This document shows positions 37,501 to 46,034 of a stretch of DNA of 64,000 nt, piece after piece. Under the pieces are notes generated by a model that saw nothing but the letters and a program-made list of their open reading frames with translations, ran no database searches and was not told where the DNA came from. Source of the DNA: Candidatus Microthrix subdominans (GTDB taxonomy: Bacteria > Actinomycetota > Acidimicrobiia > Acidimicrobiales > Microtrichaceae); NCBI GenBank assembly GCA_016719385.1, contig JADJZA010000008.1:1-64000 (forward strand), read 5' to 3'. The position numbers were made by a program, and so were the translations under genes. Positions within the stretch are counted from its first letter, which is position 1; the number at the start of each line of letters is the position of its first letter.

Positions 37501-37784
37501 CGGCGCTCCACCCGCTTGCCCCGCATCGTCTGGTAGCGGGGCACGACATCCTTCACGTAGCCGGTGAGCAGGTGGCCGTAGTGGGGGAGTCCGTTGGCGA
37601 AGGGCGGGCCGTCGTAGAAGACGAACTCATCGTCGGGGCTGCGGGCGTCGATCGATGCCTGGAAGGTGCCGTCGGCGGCCCAGCGGGCCAGGATCCCCCG
37701 TTCGAGTTCGGGGTAGTCGGCCCTCGACGGCACGGTCGGGTAGTGCCCGTCCTGGGGAGTGGAGTCGGAGTTGAGGGGGGCCAT
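34521..37784 (-). CDS. ileS: isoleucine--tRNA ligase
   Basis: This 1087-residue class I aminoacyl-tRNA synthetase charges tRNA-Ile. The HIGH motif is in FYDGPPFANGLPHYGHLLTG (H-Y-G-H), and the KMSKS motif reads GRKLSKRHRNYADPEE (K-L-S-K-R). The editing (CP1) domain includes LLAWTTTPWTLPANQALAVG and TDGTGIVHIAPGHGEDD. The DWSISRNRFWGTPIPVW segment and the C-terminal anticodon-binding region are complete. Length and the C-terminal extension match the long, eukaryote-like type of IleS. It starts at ATG 37784, divergent from nrdA with about 200 bases between. No T-box leader was recognised there. Confidence 0.95.
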   Translation of the reverse strand: MAPLNSDSTPQDGHYPTVPSRADYPELERGILARWAADGTFQASIDARSPDDEFVFYDGPPFANGLPHYGHLLTGYVKDVVPRYQTMRGKRVERRFGWDCHGLPAEMETERQLGVAGHAAINEYGVDRFNDACRTSVLRYTGEWERYVTRQARWVDFDNDYKTMDLTYMESVIWAFNQLYEKGLIYEAKKVMPYSWGAETPLSNFEIRLDDAMRPRQDPALTVAFALTAPDAAVLSQAAGLAGPDTPVVLLAWTTTPWTLPANQALAVGEDIAYDLVELNGVVHVIGSDVRDNYERELGEGTLVGAVTGEALVGLRYVPLFDYFASEADERGAFRVLTADFVDTTDGTGIVHIAPGHGEDDQRLGTEAGLEMISPVDEKGRYTAEVTDWAGTNVLDANPLIIAALKERGVVLRQETYDHNYPHCWRTDTPIIYRAVSSWFVEVTAIRDRLVDLNQQISWIPDHVRDGQFGQWLEGARDWSISRNRFWGTPIPVWRSDDPAYPRIDVYGSLDELEADFGVRPDELHRPTIDELVRPNPDDPTGKSMMRRVAEVFDCWFESGSMPFAQVHYPFENAEWFDEHSPADFIVEYIAQTRGWFYTLHVLAGALFDRPAFSNVICHGVVLDHEGRKLSKRHRNYADPEEVMESIGSDALRWHLMSSPVIRGGDLKVSEDGAEFNEVVRLVLNPIWNTFSFFTTYANIDGYRARFRADATGALDRYLLAKTAQLRDAMTEALDTYDIPGACNQVTSYLDALTNWYVRRSRDRFWAPASGPDASGADKADAYDTLYTALSTLCRLVAPLLPMVAEEVFTGLTGERSVHLTDWPEPDELPADPELVDAMDRVRAVASAVLSQREDRRLRTRLPLAELVVAGASAHSLEPFTGLIADELNVKTVRLEDDASAFAQAVLRPNARLLGPRLGKSVQQVLAAARAGDWATGPDGTVEAAGEVLAPEEYELAMVSTGDDDARATTAVRMVDPEGHAVDLGLVVSLDLTLTDELIAEGRSRDVVRAIQQARKDAGFRLTDRIRVSVASDSPELAAAIEAHRGHIAAATLADEFEFVEGDRVKRLSRKVDVDGAHLAFEVAQLG

Positions 37785-37872
37785 GGGTTCCAGTCTGGCG
37801 GAGATGCCCGGCCGGGTCCCATCTCATATTCAGCGACAGCGCAAGGGTCTTGGAGATTCTCCACCGTTACCG

Positions 37873-37902
37873 TTGACACGTCCGTAGTTCCATGGCTGTA
37901 AT
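37873..37902 (+). promoter_or_regulatory. candidate sigma-70-type promoter of nrdAB
   Basis: TTGACA (37873-37878, full consensus) and TGTAAT (37897-37902, one mismatch) are separated by 18 bases. Transcription would start near 37909, about 75 bases before the nrdA start codon. Confidence 0.5.
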
Positions 37903-37913
37903 TACATGCCTGC

Positions 37914-37971
37914 CACCCAAGATGTGGGGTCAACAGACCTCAGGACGGCAGTTCACCACAAGATGTAGGGG
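37914..37971 (+). promoter_or_regulatory. two candidate NrdR boxes upstream of nrdA
   Basis: Two copies of CAAGATGT sit in partial dyads: ACCCAAGATGTGGGGT (37915-37930) and CCACAAGATGTAGGGG (37956-37971). They match the NrdR consensus ACACWATATATWGTGT at about 11 and 10 of 16 positions. Their cores are 41 bases apart, close to four helical turns, as is usual for paired NrdR sites. NrdR represses ribonucleotide reductase genes when dATP is high. No nrdR gene is in the window. Confidence 0.5.
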
Positions 37972-37982
37972 TAGGGGAGCAC

Positions 37983-40406
37983 ATGGCCATCCAGGAAGAC
38001 CTTCGTTCGATCGCCCTGGACGACCCGTCCGGGCTTGGCGACGCCACTCTGGGCGAGATGCCGCGAATGCGGGTACGCAAGCGGGACGGCAGCCTCGATG
38101 CGATCGACCTCAACAAGATCGTTGCCCGCGTCGAGCGCTGCGCCGACGGCCTGGACGCCGTCGACCCGATGCGTGTGGCGCTGCGCACCATCTCCGGGCT
38201 GGTCGATGGTTCGACCACCGAGGAGCTCGACCACCTGGCGGTGCGCACCGCGGCGGCGTTGATCTCCGAGGAGCCCAACTACAGCCGTCTGGCCGCCCGC
38301 CTGCTGGGCGTGATCATCGACGAGGAGGTCGCCCGCCTGGGCGTCGGATCGTTCTCCGAGTCGGTTGCCCTCGGCACCGCCGAGGGCCTGATCGGCGCAA
38401 CAACGTCGAAGTTCGTCGCCGCCAACGCAGCCGAGCTGGACGCCGCCATCGCGCCGGAGCGCAACTGGAACTACGAGTTCTTCGGCCTACGCACCGTGTA
38501 CGACCGCTACCTGTTGCGCCACCCGACCGAGCGCAAGGTCACCGAGAACCCGCAGTACTTCCTCATGCGCGTCGCCTGCGGCCTGGCGACGAGCACCAGC
38601 GAGGCGATCGAGTTTTACAACCTGATCTCGGCGCTCGAGTACCTGCCGTCCAGCCCCACGCTGTTCAACTCGGGCACCTCCCACCCGCAGATGTCGAGCT
38701 GCTATCTGCTCGACAGCCCGGAGGACTCACTCGACGCCATCTATGACCGATACAAGGACGTGGCCCGCCTGTCCAAGCACGCCGGCGGCATCGGCCTGTC
38801 GTTCTCCCGCATCCGTGCGCGTGGCTCGCTGATCAAGGGCACCAATGGCCTGTCCAACGGGATCGTGCCGTTCCTCAAGACCCTCGACAGCTCGGTGGCG
38901 GCGGTCAACCAGGGCGGTCGCCGCAAGGGCGCCGCGTGCGTCTACCTCGAAAGCTGGCACGCGGACGTCGAGGAGTTCCTCGACCTCAAGGACAACACCG
39001 GCGACGCCGCCCGGCGGGCCCACAACCTCAACGTCGCCAACTGGGTGCCCGACCTGTTCATGGAGCGGGTGGAGAAGGACTGGCAGTGGTCGCTGTTCGA
39101 CCCCAAGGAGGTGCCCGAGCTGGTCGACCTCTACGGCGACGAGTTCCGCGCCGCCTATGCCGAGGCCGAGTCGGCGGGGCGTTATGTCCGCCAGGTTCCG
39201 GCCCGTGAGCTGTACGCCAAGATGATGCGCAGCCTGGCCCAGACCGGCAACGGCTGGATGACCTTCAAGGACGCCTCCAACACCAAGTGCAACCAGACCG
39301 GCACCCCCGGCAACGTGGTGCACCTGTCCAACCTGTGCACCGAGATCCTCGAGGTGACCAACCAGGCCGAGACAGCGGTGTGCAACCTGGGCTCTGTCAA
39401 CCTGTCGGCGATGGTGCGGCCCAACAGCGCCGGCGAACTCGCCTTCGACTTTGAGCGGTTGGGCGACGTGGTGGCCCTGGCGCTGCCCTTCCTCGACCGG
39501 GTGGTCGACATCAACTTCTATCCCACCGACGCGGCCGGCAACTCCAACGACAAGTGGCGCCCGGTCGGGTTGGGCCTGATGGGCCTCCAGGACGTGTTCT
39601 TCAAGCTGAAGATGGCCTTCGACTCGCCCGAGGCCCGGGTGTTGTCCGCTCGCATCTCCGAGGAGATCTACTTCCATGCCCTGACCGCTTCGGCGACGCT
39701 GGCCGAGGCCTCCGGTGCCCACAGCGCATTCGCCGAAACCCGGGCCGCCAAGGGCGACCTGCAGTTCGACCTGTGGGGCGTGACCCCGACCGACCCCGAC
39801 CGCTGGGATGCCCTCAAGGCCCGCATCGCCCAGGTCGGCCTGCGCAACTCGTTGATGATCGCCATCGCCCCCACGGCGACGATCGCCTCGATCGCCGGGT
39901 GCTACGAGTGCATCGAGCCCCAGGTGTCCAACCTGTTCAAGCGGGAGACCCTCTCGGGCGAGTTCCTTCAGGTCAACACCTATCTGGTGCGGGAGCTGCA
40001 AAGCCGGGGGCTGTGGAACGAGGACGTCACCGGCGCCATCAAGCGCTCCGAGGGCTCGATCGCCCACATCGAGGAGATCCCGGCCGATATCCGGGAGCGC
40101 TTCCGCACCACGTGGGAGCTGCCGATGCGCAGCCTGATCGACATGGCCGCCGACCGCGGCGCCTTCATCGACCAGAGCCAGTCGCTCAACCTGTTCATGG
40201 AGTCCCCCAACATCGGCAAGTTGTCGTCGATGTACCTGTACGCCTGGAAGCAGGGGCTGAAGACCACCTACTACCTGCGGTCACGTCCGGCGACCCGCAT
40301 CAACCAGACCAACACCACCAAGGCGGCCTCGCAGTCGACCAGCACCGACGGCGACGCGGTCAGTTGCTCGCTGGAGAACCCCGAGTCCTGCGACTCCTGC
40401 CAGTAG
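37983..40406 (+). CDS. nrdA: ribonucleoside-diphosphate reductase, alpha subunit
   Basis: NrdA reduces ribonucleotides to deoxyribonucleotides. GGGGAG precedes ATG 37983. Residues 19-100 (MRVRKRDGSLDAIDLNKIVA) form an ATP-cone, the allosteric on/off domain. The barrel contains SSPTLFNSGTSHPQMSSCYL, HAGGIGLSFSRIRARGSLIK, the finger-loop region TGTPGNVVHLSNLCTEILEV, NLGSVNLSAMV and PTATIASIAGCYECIEPQVS, and the C-terminus PESCDSCQ has the Cys pair that relays electrons from thioredoxin or glutaredoxin. 807 residues is normal. nrdB follows after 47 bases. Confidence 0.93.
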   Translation: MAIQEDLRSIALDDPSGLGDATLGEMPRMRVRKRDGSLDAIDLNKIVARVERCADGLDAVDPMRVALRTISGLVDGSTTEELDHLAVRTAAALISEEPNYSRLAARLLGVIIDEEVARLGVGSFSESVALGTAEGLIGATTSKFVAANAAELDAAIAPERNWNYEFFGLRTVYDRYLLRHPTERKVTENPQYFLMRVACGLATSTSEAIEFYNLISALEYLPSSPTLFNSGTSHPQMSSCYLLDSPEDSLDAIYDRYKDVARLSKHAGGIGLSFSRIRARGSLIKGTNGLSNGIVPFLKTLDSSVAAVNQGGRRKGAACVYLESWHADVEEFLDLKDNTGDAARRAHNLNVANWVPDLFMERVEKDWQWSLFDPKEVPELVDLYGDEFRAAYAEAESAGRYVRQVPARELYAKMMRSLAQTGNGWMTFKDASNTKCNQTGTPGNVVHLSNLCTEILEVTNQAETAVCNLGSVNLSAMVRPNSAGELAFDFERLGDVVALALPFLDRVVDINFYPTDAAGNSNDKWRPVGLGLMGLQDVFFKLKMAFDSPEARVLSARISEEIYFHALTASATLAEASGAHSAFAETRAAKGDLQFDLWGVTPTDPDRWDALKARIAQVGLRNSLMIAIAPTATIASIAGCYECIEPQVSNLFKRETLSGEFLQVNTYLVRELQSRGLWNEDVTGAIKRSEGSIAHIEEIPADIRERFRTTWELPMRSLIDMAADRGAFIDQSQSLNLFMESPNIGKLSSMYLYAWKQGLKTTYYLRSRPATRINQTNTTKAASQSTSTDGDAVSCSLENPESCDSCQ

Positions 40407-40453
40407 CGCCGAACGCCAACCACACCATCACCCTCGAAGGAGCAACCGCGCCC

Positions 40454-41584
40454 ATGTCCATGACCAGTACCGCACTGTCTGAAACGCCCATTGCAAGCCA
40501 GACCCCCTACATCGACGGCGCTGCGGCGCCGGCGCTGGAGCCGACCGCACCGGCGACCGCAGAGCAGCGCGCCACCGGCGGGGCCGCTCTGTTGGACCCG
40601 GGGTTCAACCTGACGCTGCGCCCCATGCGCTACCCCGAGTTCTACGACATGTACCAGAACGCCATCCGCAACACCTGGACGGTGGACGAGGTCGACTTCG
40701 CCGACGACGTCACCGACCTCAACACCCGCCTCACCCCGGCCGAACAGCACCTGATCAGCCGCCTGGTGGCGTTCTTCGCCACCGGCGACTCGATCGTGTC
40801 CAACAACCTGGTGCTCAACCTGTACCAGCACATCAACAGCCCCGAAGCCCGCATGTACCTCTCGCGTCAGCTCTACGAAGAGGCGCTGCACGTCCAGTTC
40901 TATTTGACGCTGCTCGACACCTATCTGCCCAACCCCGAGGAGCGCAACCAGGCGTTCGCCGCCATCGACAACATCCCGTCGATCAAGGCCAAGGGCGACT
41001 TCTGCTTCAAATGGATCGGCTCGATCTCCGAGCTCGACGAGCTGAACACCCGTGAGGAGCGCCGGGCGTTTCTGCTCAACCTGATCTGCTTCGGTAGCTG
41101 CATCGAGGGGCTGTTCTTCTTCGCCGCATTTGCGTACGTGTACTTCCTGCGCTCCAAGGGGCTGCTCAACGGCCTGGCCAGCGGCACCAACTGGGTGTTT
41201 CGTGACGAGTCGATGCACATGAACTTCGCCCTGGCGGTCGTCGAGCAGGTGCGCGAGGAGGAGCCCGACCTCTTCGACGACGAGCTCGAGGCCGAGGTGC
41301 GCCAGATGATGACCGAAGCGGTCGAGTGCGAGTACGCCTTCGCCGAGGACCTGCTCAGCCAGGGCGTCACCGGGCTGAGCCTGGCCGACACCCGCGAGTA
41401 CCTGCAGTTCGTCGCCGACCAGCGCCTCGGCGCCCTGGGCTACGCGCCCAAGTGGGGCTCGCAGAACCCGTTTGGGTTCCTCGACCTCCAGGACGTGCAG
41501 GAGCTGACCAACTTCTTCGAACGCACCGTTGCCTCCTATCAGGTGGGCGTCGAGGGTACGGTCGGCTTCGACGACGACTTCTAG
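40454..41584 (+). CDS. nrdB: ribonucleoside-diphosphate reductase, beta subunit
   Basis: NrdB makes the radical used by NrdA. The 376-residue product has the di-metal ligands in ATGDSIVSNNL (Asp), LYEEALHVQFYLTLLDTYLP (E-x2-H) and later GSCIEGLFFFAAFAYVYFL and RDESMHMNFALAVVEQV (E-x2-H). The position four after the first His (H-V-Q-F-Y) is Tyr, so the radical tyrosine is present and this is not the Phe-containing class Ic type. The first 45 residues are a low-complexity tail. The end GTVGFDDDF is the peptide that docks into NrdA. GAAGGAG lies somewhat far (13 bases) before ATG 40454. Confidence 0.92.
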   Translation: MSMTSTALSETPIASQTPYIDGAAAPALEPTAPATAEQRATGGAALLDPGFNLTLRPMRYPEFYDMYQNAIRNTWTVDEVDFADDVTDLNTRLTPAEQHLISRLVAFFATGDSIVSNNLVLNLYQHINSPEARMYLSRQLYEEALHVQFYLTLLDTYLPNPEERNQAFAAIDNIPSIKAKGDFCFKWIGSISELDELNTREERRAFLLNLICFGSCIEGLFFFAAFAYVYFLRSKGLLNGLASGTNWVFRDESMHMNFALAVVEQVREEEPDLFDDELEAEVRQMMTEAVECEYAFAEDLLSQGVTGLSLADTREYLQFVADQRLGALGYAPKWGSQNPFGFLDLQDVQELTNFFERTVASYQVGVEGTVGFDDDF

Positions 41585-41591
41585 CTGAGGG

Positions 41592-41615
41592 CCCCACAGC
41601 CCGCCCGCTGTGGGG
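41592..41615 (+). terminator. hairpin after nrdB
   Basis: CCCCACAGC (41592-41600) and GCTGTGGGG (41607-41615) are perfectly complementary around a six-base loop, eight bases after the nrdB stop. No T-run follows. The PBP gene starts 33 bases later. Confidence 0.6.
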
Positions 41616-41647
41616 GTCGTCGACGCCGCAAGTACCATGGGAAGACT

Positions 41648-43579
41648 GTGTGGCGCACCTTTCTTTCCAAATCGGGCACGATCCTCCGTATCCTGGTGAC
41701 CATGGCGGTCGGCGTGGCGGGCACCGTGGTTGCTACCCGCATGCTCGCCCAGCAGGTCGGCTCGACCGCCCATCTGGCCAGCGTTCCCGAACAGCCCGAC
41801 ATCATCCTGGAGCAGCTGAACTCCCGCTCGGTCGTCTACGACGCCGACGGTAACGAGCTGGCCATCCTGCGTCGGGCCGAGGACCGCGAGCTGGTGCCGC
41901 TGTCCAAGATGCCCAAACAGCTTCAGGAAGCGGTCGTTGGCATCGAGGATCGCAACTTCTACCAGCACAACGGTGTCAACATTCGCGGCACCCTGCGAGC
42001 GCTGGTGGCCAACACCCAGTCGGGCGACATTTCCCAGGGTGGCTCCACGATCACCCAGCAGTTGGTGAAGCAGTCGTTGCTCGGCACCCAGCAGACGGTG
42101 GAGCGCAAGGTGAAGGAGGCGGCGCTGGCCATTCGTCTCGAGAAGCAGATGCCCAAGGACCAGATCCTCGAGCGCTATCTCAACATCGTCTACCTGGGCA
42201 ACCGGGCGTACGGCGTGCAGGCCGCCTCCCAGACGTACTTCAACAAGGAGGTCGATCAGCTGCAGTGGCCCGAGATCGCCCTGCTGGTCTCGATCATCCC
42301 CAACCCGACGAGGTACGACCCGATCAAGAACCCCGACACGTCCAAGTCCCGCCGGGCGTTGGTGGCCAAGCGGCTCCGTCAGCTGGACGTGATCACCCCC
42401 GATATCGAGGAAACGATCAACGCCGCACCGTTGCCCACCACTCTCACCCCGGTGCCGGTCGGGGTGACCGAGAATCAGACGATCGGCACCAACTATTTCG
42501 TCGAAGAGGTGAAGCGCACGCTGATCGCCGACCCGCAGATCGGTGAGGACCTGCTGTACAAGGGTGGGCTGAAGGTCTACACCACCTTCGATCCCAAGGC
42601 GCAGGGCGACGCTGAGGAGGCGGTGCGGGCGAAGACGCCCGACACCGGTGGCCGGTTCGTGTCGGCGTTGGCGGCCGTCGAACCCGGCAGTGGCCGGGTG
42701 AAGGCGCTCGTCGGCGGTCCGCTCGGTGGGGAGAACCAGTTCAATGCCGCCACCCAGGAACCGGGGCGTCAGCCGGGGTCGTCGTTCAAGCCGTTCGTGC
42801 TGGCGACCGCCTTCAGCCAGGGGCAGGTGCCCAACGACATCATCGACGGCACGGGACCCTGCTCGTTCCCCAACCCGGGCGGGGTTCCCAACCCCTACAC
42901 GGTGAGCAACTACGACGGCTCGTCGGGTGCAACCACCAGCCTGCAGGAACAGACGGTGAAGTCGAGCAACTGCGCGTTCGTGCGGTTGGGGCGGAGGGTG
43001 GGTCTGGGCAAGGTGGTCGATTTTGTCGGCAAGCTCGGGATCACCGGCATCGACACCAACATCTCGATGCCGCTGGGCACCGAGGAAGTCACCCCGATGA
43101 AGATGGCGGCCGCCTACGCGGCGTTCGCAGCCGACGGCCAATACAGCGCCCCGTACCTGGTCGAGAAGGTGGAGAACGCTCAGGGGCAGGTGATCCTTCA
43201 GCATCAGCCGTCGCCGTCGACCGCCATGGCGCCGGAGGTGGCCCGGTTCGTCACCCAGGTGCTCGAGGCCAACGTCGAGCGGGGCACCGGCACCAAGGCT
43301 CGCCTCTGGGGACAGCCGGTGGCCGGCAAAACCGGTACCACCCAGGACTACGCCGACGCCTGGTTCGTCGGCTATTCGCCCTACATGGCCACTGCGGTGT
43401 GGATGGGCAACCCCAAGACCAGCCAGGACAAGATGCGCAGCGTCGGCGGCATTCGAGTGACCGGCGGTACCTATCCAACCGAGATCTGGCAGGCGTTCAT
43501 GACCAAGCTGCACGCCGATCTGCCCGAGGTGAGCTTCCCGCCGGCCCCCGCCGCCCGCTTCGGTGGGAGCCTGGGGTGA
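41648..43579 (+). CDS. class A penicillin-binding protein (GT51 + transpeptidase)
   Basis: GTG 41648 begins a 643-residue bifunctional peptidoglycan synthase. One N-terminal membrane helix (LRILVTMAVGVAGTVVATRM) is followed by the glycosyltransferase: AVVGIEDRNFYQHNGVN holds the catalytic Glu, GGSTITQQLVKQSLLGTQQT and RKVKEAALAIRLEKQMPKDQ the second Glu and conserved helix. The transpeptidase has SxxK in GRQPGSSFKPFVLATAF, SxN in TVKSSNCAFVRLG, and KTG in VAGKTGTTQDYADAWFVGYS. It acts outside the membrane. No PASTA domain is present. Confidence 0.92.
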   Translation: MWRTFLSKSGTILRILVTMAVGVAGTVVATRMLAQQVGSTAHLASVPEQPDIILEQLNSRSVVYDADGNELAILRRAEDRELVPLSKMPKQLQEAVVGIEDRNFYQHNGVNIRGTLRALVANTQSGDISQGGSTITQQLVKQSLLGTQQTVERKVKEAALAIRLEKQMPKDQILERYLNIVYLGNRAYGVQAASQTYFNKEVDQLQWPEIALLVSIIPNPTRYDPIKNPDTSKSRRALVAKRLRQLDVITPDIEETINAAPLPTTLTPVPVGVTENQTIGTNYFVEEVKRTLIADPQIGEDLLYKGGLKVYTTFDPKAQGDAEEAVRAKTPDTGGRFVSALAAVEPGSGRVKALVGGPLGGENQFNAATQEPGRQPGSSFKPFVLATAFSQGQVPNDIIDGTGPCSFPNPGGVPNPYTVSNYDGSSGATTSLQEQTVKSSNCAFVRLGRRVGLGKVVDFVGKLGITGIDTNISMPLGTEEVTPMKMAAAYAAFAADGQYSAPYLVEKVENAQGQVILQHQPSPSTAMAPEVARFVTQVLEANVERGTGTKARLWGQPVAGKTGTTQDYADAWFVGYSPYMATAVWMGNPKTSQDKMRSVGGIRVTGGTYPTEIWQAFMTKLHADLPEVSFPPAPAARFGGSLG

Positions 43580-43635
43580 CCCATACCCGTTGCGCCGCAA
43601 TTGTCACGGCGGCCGTCATCGGGTTGGATTAGGGC

Positions 43636-44340
43636 GTGCACGATCTTCTCGCCCTGCAGGCGCTCGACACCGAGGCGGATCAGCTCCGTCACCGGATGGC
43701 CAACCTCCCCGAACGGATCGAGGTGGACGCAGCGAAGCGGGCGGAGGACGAAGCGGCCGAGTCCCTGGCCACGCTGGACGAGCAGCGCCACGAGCTGGGG
43801 CGCCAACAGAAGCGCTTCGACGATGAGATCTCGTCGATCACCTCCCACGTCGAGGAGGTGGAGGCCACCCTGTACGGCGGCACCGTGCGGGCGCCCAAGG
43901 AACTGACCGACCTGCAGAGCGAGCTGAACTCGTTGAAGCGACACCGGCGCGATGTCGAGGACCAGCAGCTCGACGTGATGGAGCAGCTCGAACCGGTCGA
44001 CGCCGAACGGGCCAAGCTGCTCGACGTCGCGTCGAAGGCCGCCGAACAGCGCGAGGCGGCCACCGCCCGCCTCGACGCCGCCTCCGAGGTGATCAACTCC
44101 GACCTCGACTCCCTCGCAGCTCGTCGTGCCGAGCTGGCCGAGCCGCTCGACGACGCCCTGCTCACCTCGTACGACCAGCTGCGCACACGCTTCGGCGGGG
44201 TGGCGATTGCCCAGCTGTCCGGCGGGCGCTGCTCGGGCTGCCACCTCAGCCTGCCCGCCGTCGACCTGGACACGATCAAGCGTGCCCCCGCCGATCAGCA
44301 GGTCAGCTGCCCGGAGTGCGGACGGCTCCTGGCCCGCTGA
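43636..44340 (+). CDS. C4-type zinc-ribbon coiled-coil protein
   Basis: The 234-residue product starts at GTG 43636 (MHDLLALQALDTEADQLRHR). Residues 20-170 are almost all coiled coil (LDEQRHELGRQQKRFDDEIS, VRAPKELTDLQSELNSLKRH). The C-terminus has a four-cysteine ribbon: LSGGRCSGCHLSLPAVDLDT and QQVSCPECGRLLAR. This is the CT398/zf-RING_7 family common in bacteria, of uncertain function, with suggested links to flagella, secretion or RNA in some species. It is followed 16 bases later by a membrane-protein gene. Confidence 0.85.
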   Translation: MHDLLALQALDTEADQLRHRMANLPERIEVDAAKRAEDEAAESLATLDEQRHELGRQQKRFDDEISSITSHVEEVEATLYGGTVRAPKELTDLQSELNSLKRHRRDVEDQQLDVMEQLEPVDAERAKLLDVASKAAEQREAATARLDAASEVINSDLDSLAARRAELAEPLDDALLTSYDQLRTRFGGVAIAQLSGGRCSGCHLSLPAVDLDTIKRAPADQQVSCPECGRLLAR

Positions 44341-44356
44341 GCGGCCCGGCACCACC

Positions 44357-44857
44357 ATGGTCTTGTTCTACGCCGGGGTCGCCTGGGTGGCGGTGTGGAC
44401 GATCTTCCGCAGCCCGGCGCTCGACTACCGCCTGGTGATGTTGGGCGCGGTTCTGCCCGTCGTCGAGCTGCCCTTGGGCACCGGCCCGCTGCACACGCTG
44501 CTGGCGCCGGTGGTGGCGCTCATCGTCGTCATGGCGGTCACCCAGCGCAAGCGCCTGGTGCGGCGCCGCTGGTTGGGCCTCCCGATCGGCATGTTCGTGC
44601 ACCTGGTGCTCGACGGGTCGATCGCCCGCCCCGAGCTGTTCTGGTGGCCACTCGGCGGCGCCGGCGCGTTTGGCCAGTCGCTGCCCGAGCTGAGCGCCGG
44701 CATCTGGCTGCTGGTCGGCGAGCTGATCGGCCTGGGCGCCCTGCTCTGGGCGGTCGGCCGCTTCGGGCTGGACGACGCCGACCGTCGCCGGCGCTTTCTG
44801 CACACCGGCCAGCTCGACCGGACGATCGCCGGCGAGGAGCCCGACGCCGGCTGCTAA
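44357..44857 (+). CDS. multi-pass membrane protein with HLVLDG motif
   Basis: ATG 44357 gives 166 residues with four membrane segments (VLFYAGVAWVAVWTIF, LVMLGAVLPVVELPLG, LLAPVVALIVVMAVT, GIWLLVGELIGLGALLWAV). GLPIGMFVHLVLDGSIARPE contains His and Asp inside a helix, reminiscent of the YdjM-type membrane hydrolases, but the match is partial. It lies 16 bases behind the zinc-ribbon gene, probably co-transcribed. A longer overlapping frame upstream lies inside that gene and is not used. Confidence 0.65.
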   Translation: MVLFYAGVAWVAVWTIFRSPALDYRLVMLGAVLPVVELPLGTGPLHTLLAPVVALIVVMAVTQRKRLVRRRWLGLPIGMFVHLVLDGSIARPELFWWPLGGAGAFGQSLPELSAGIWLLVGELIGLGALLWAVGRFGLDDADRRRRFLHTGQLDRTIAGEEPDAGC

Positions 44858-44897
44858 ACGACGCCACGCTTCCTCACCCCGTGTGTAGGTTCGGTCG

Positions 44898-46028
44898 ATG
44901 AGGTTCGTCTCGAAACGGTGCGGGTCGAGAGCGGGGGTACCCCTGCTGATCGGGGCGTGCGCACTGCTGGCTGGCTGCGGCGGCGGTGAGGGTGCCTCGA
45001 CCCCGACCGAGGGGACTACTCCGTTTTCCGAAGGTGCTCCATCTGCGGTCGGCTTGGCGGGAGGGAACGGATGGGTGGCCAGCGCCGGGGAGGACCCGGC
45101 TCTGTGGCACACGGTTGATGGCCGTGAGTTCAGTCGAACGACGGGTCTGGGGGGCTTGGTGGTGAGGACCATGCTTGGCTTCAACGACGACATCGTCCTG
45201 TCCGGGGTGCTCTGCGACACGATGGTCGACGCGCGCTGTCCGAACGGAGGAACGAGCGTGCTCCGCTCGTTCAATGCCGAGGGGAACGAGAGCTGGACCG
45301 TCGAGCTGGGAGCAACGGAATCCGACTCCATCGGTGGTGCACGGCTCGCTGGGGTGGTCGGAAACCAGATGGTGGTGGAGACCGACGACTCGGTTGATTG
45401 GATTGGCCCGGACGGCACAATCGAGCGCACGCTGCCTAGCCCCAGCGCTCCGGTCTGCGTCCTGAACGACGGACCGGTGGCACTGAGAACGTCGGGCGCC
45501 GGTCAGGCTCCGGTTGCTGGCACCCCCGTGACGGCGGTCGCCAATGGCAAGCCGAGCGAGGTGGAATTCCAGCTGTTGCAACCCCAGGGTGATCAATGGG
45601 TGGACCTTCCCGGCGGCTCGACGAAGGTCTCGGGATCAGCCCCTTTTGGGGGCTGTAGCAACGGCTCCGCCGAGATTGAAGGGGATGTGGTCACACACCA
45701 GCCGACGCTCCGTTGGGATGATTCCGGCCAACGCTGGAACCAACTCAAGGTTGGATCAACAGCCTCGGATGCTTCGAAGGAGGTCGAGGCATCCGCAATC
45801 GGAAGCGGAAACCGCTATGCGCTCGACATCGGGACGGGGGACGTGCTGAGGCGATCCGCAAACAGTTTGGACATGACCACGACGGCAGTTCGGTTCGACG
45901 AGGTACGCGACCAACCCCCGCTCGAGGTTTTTCTTGTGGTGGCCGACGGCGACGGTGGGCTGTTCGCGTGTGTGACAGCGTCTCGGACATCCTGCCAATT
46001 GGTGGACGCTGGAGAAGGCGGCGCCTGA
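44898..46028 (+). CDS. secreted lipoprotein of unknown function
   Basis: The 376-residue product has a signal peptide with a lipobox: basic start MRFVSKRCGSR, hydrophobic LLIGACALLAGC, with C as the lipidated residue. A Gly/Ser/Thr-rich spacer follows. The rest is beta-rich with repeating units such as GTSVLRSFNAEGNESWTVEL and VVETDDSVDWIGPDGTIERT, typical of a beta-propeller outside the cell. No specific family is recognised. It has its own upstream region and converges with glpK, seven bases away. Confidence 0.75.
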   Translation: MRFVSKRCGSRAGVPLLIGACALLAGCGGGEGASTPTEGTTPFSEGAPSAVGLAGGNGWVASAGEDPALWHTVDGREFSRTTGLGGLVVRTMLGFNDDIVLSGVLCDTMVDARCPNGGTSVLRSFNAEGNESWTVELGATESDSIGGARLAGVVGNQMVVETDDSVDWIGPDGTIERTLPSPSAPVCVLNDGPVALRTSGAGQAPVAGTPVTAVANGKPSEVEFQLLQPQGDQWVDLPGGSTKVSGSAPFGGCSNGSAEIEGDVVTHQPTLRWDDSGQRWNQLKVGSTASDASKEVEASAIGSGNRYALDIGTGDVLRRSANSLDMTTTAVRFDEVRDQPPLEVFLVVADGDGGLFACVTASRTSCQLVDAGEGGA

Positions 46029-46034
46029 AGCTTT

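Noticed and set aside
37785..37982. T-box leader for ileS
   Set aside because: No specifier-loop or antiterminator (TGGNACCGCG-like) sequence is visible in the short divergent region.
40271..43600. A 1109-codon minus-strand frame spanning nrdB and the PBP gene
   Set aside because: It covers two clearly identified plus-strand genes and an intergenic terminator; its His/Gly/Leu-rich text is typical of antisense high-GC frames.
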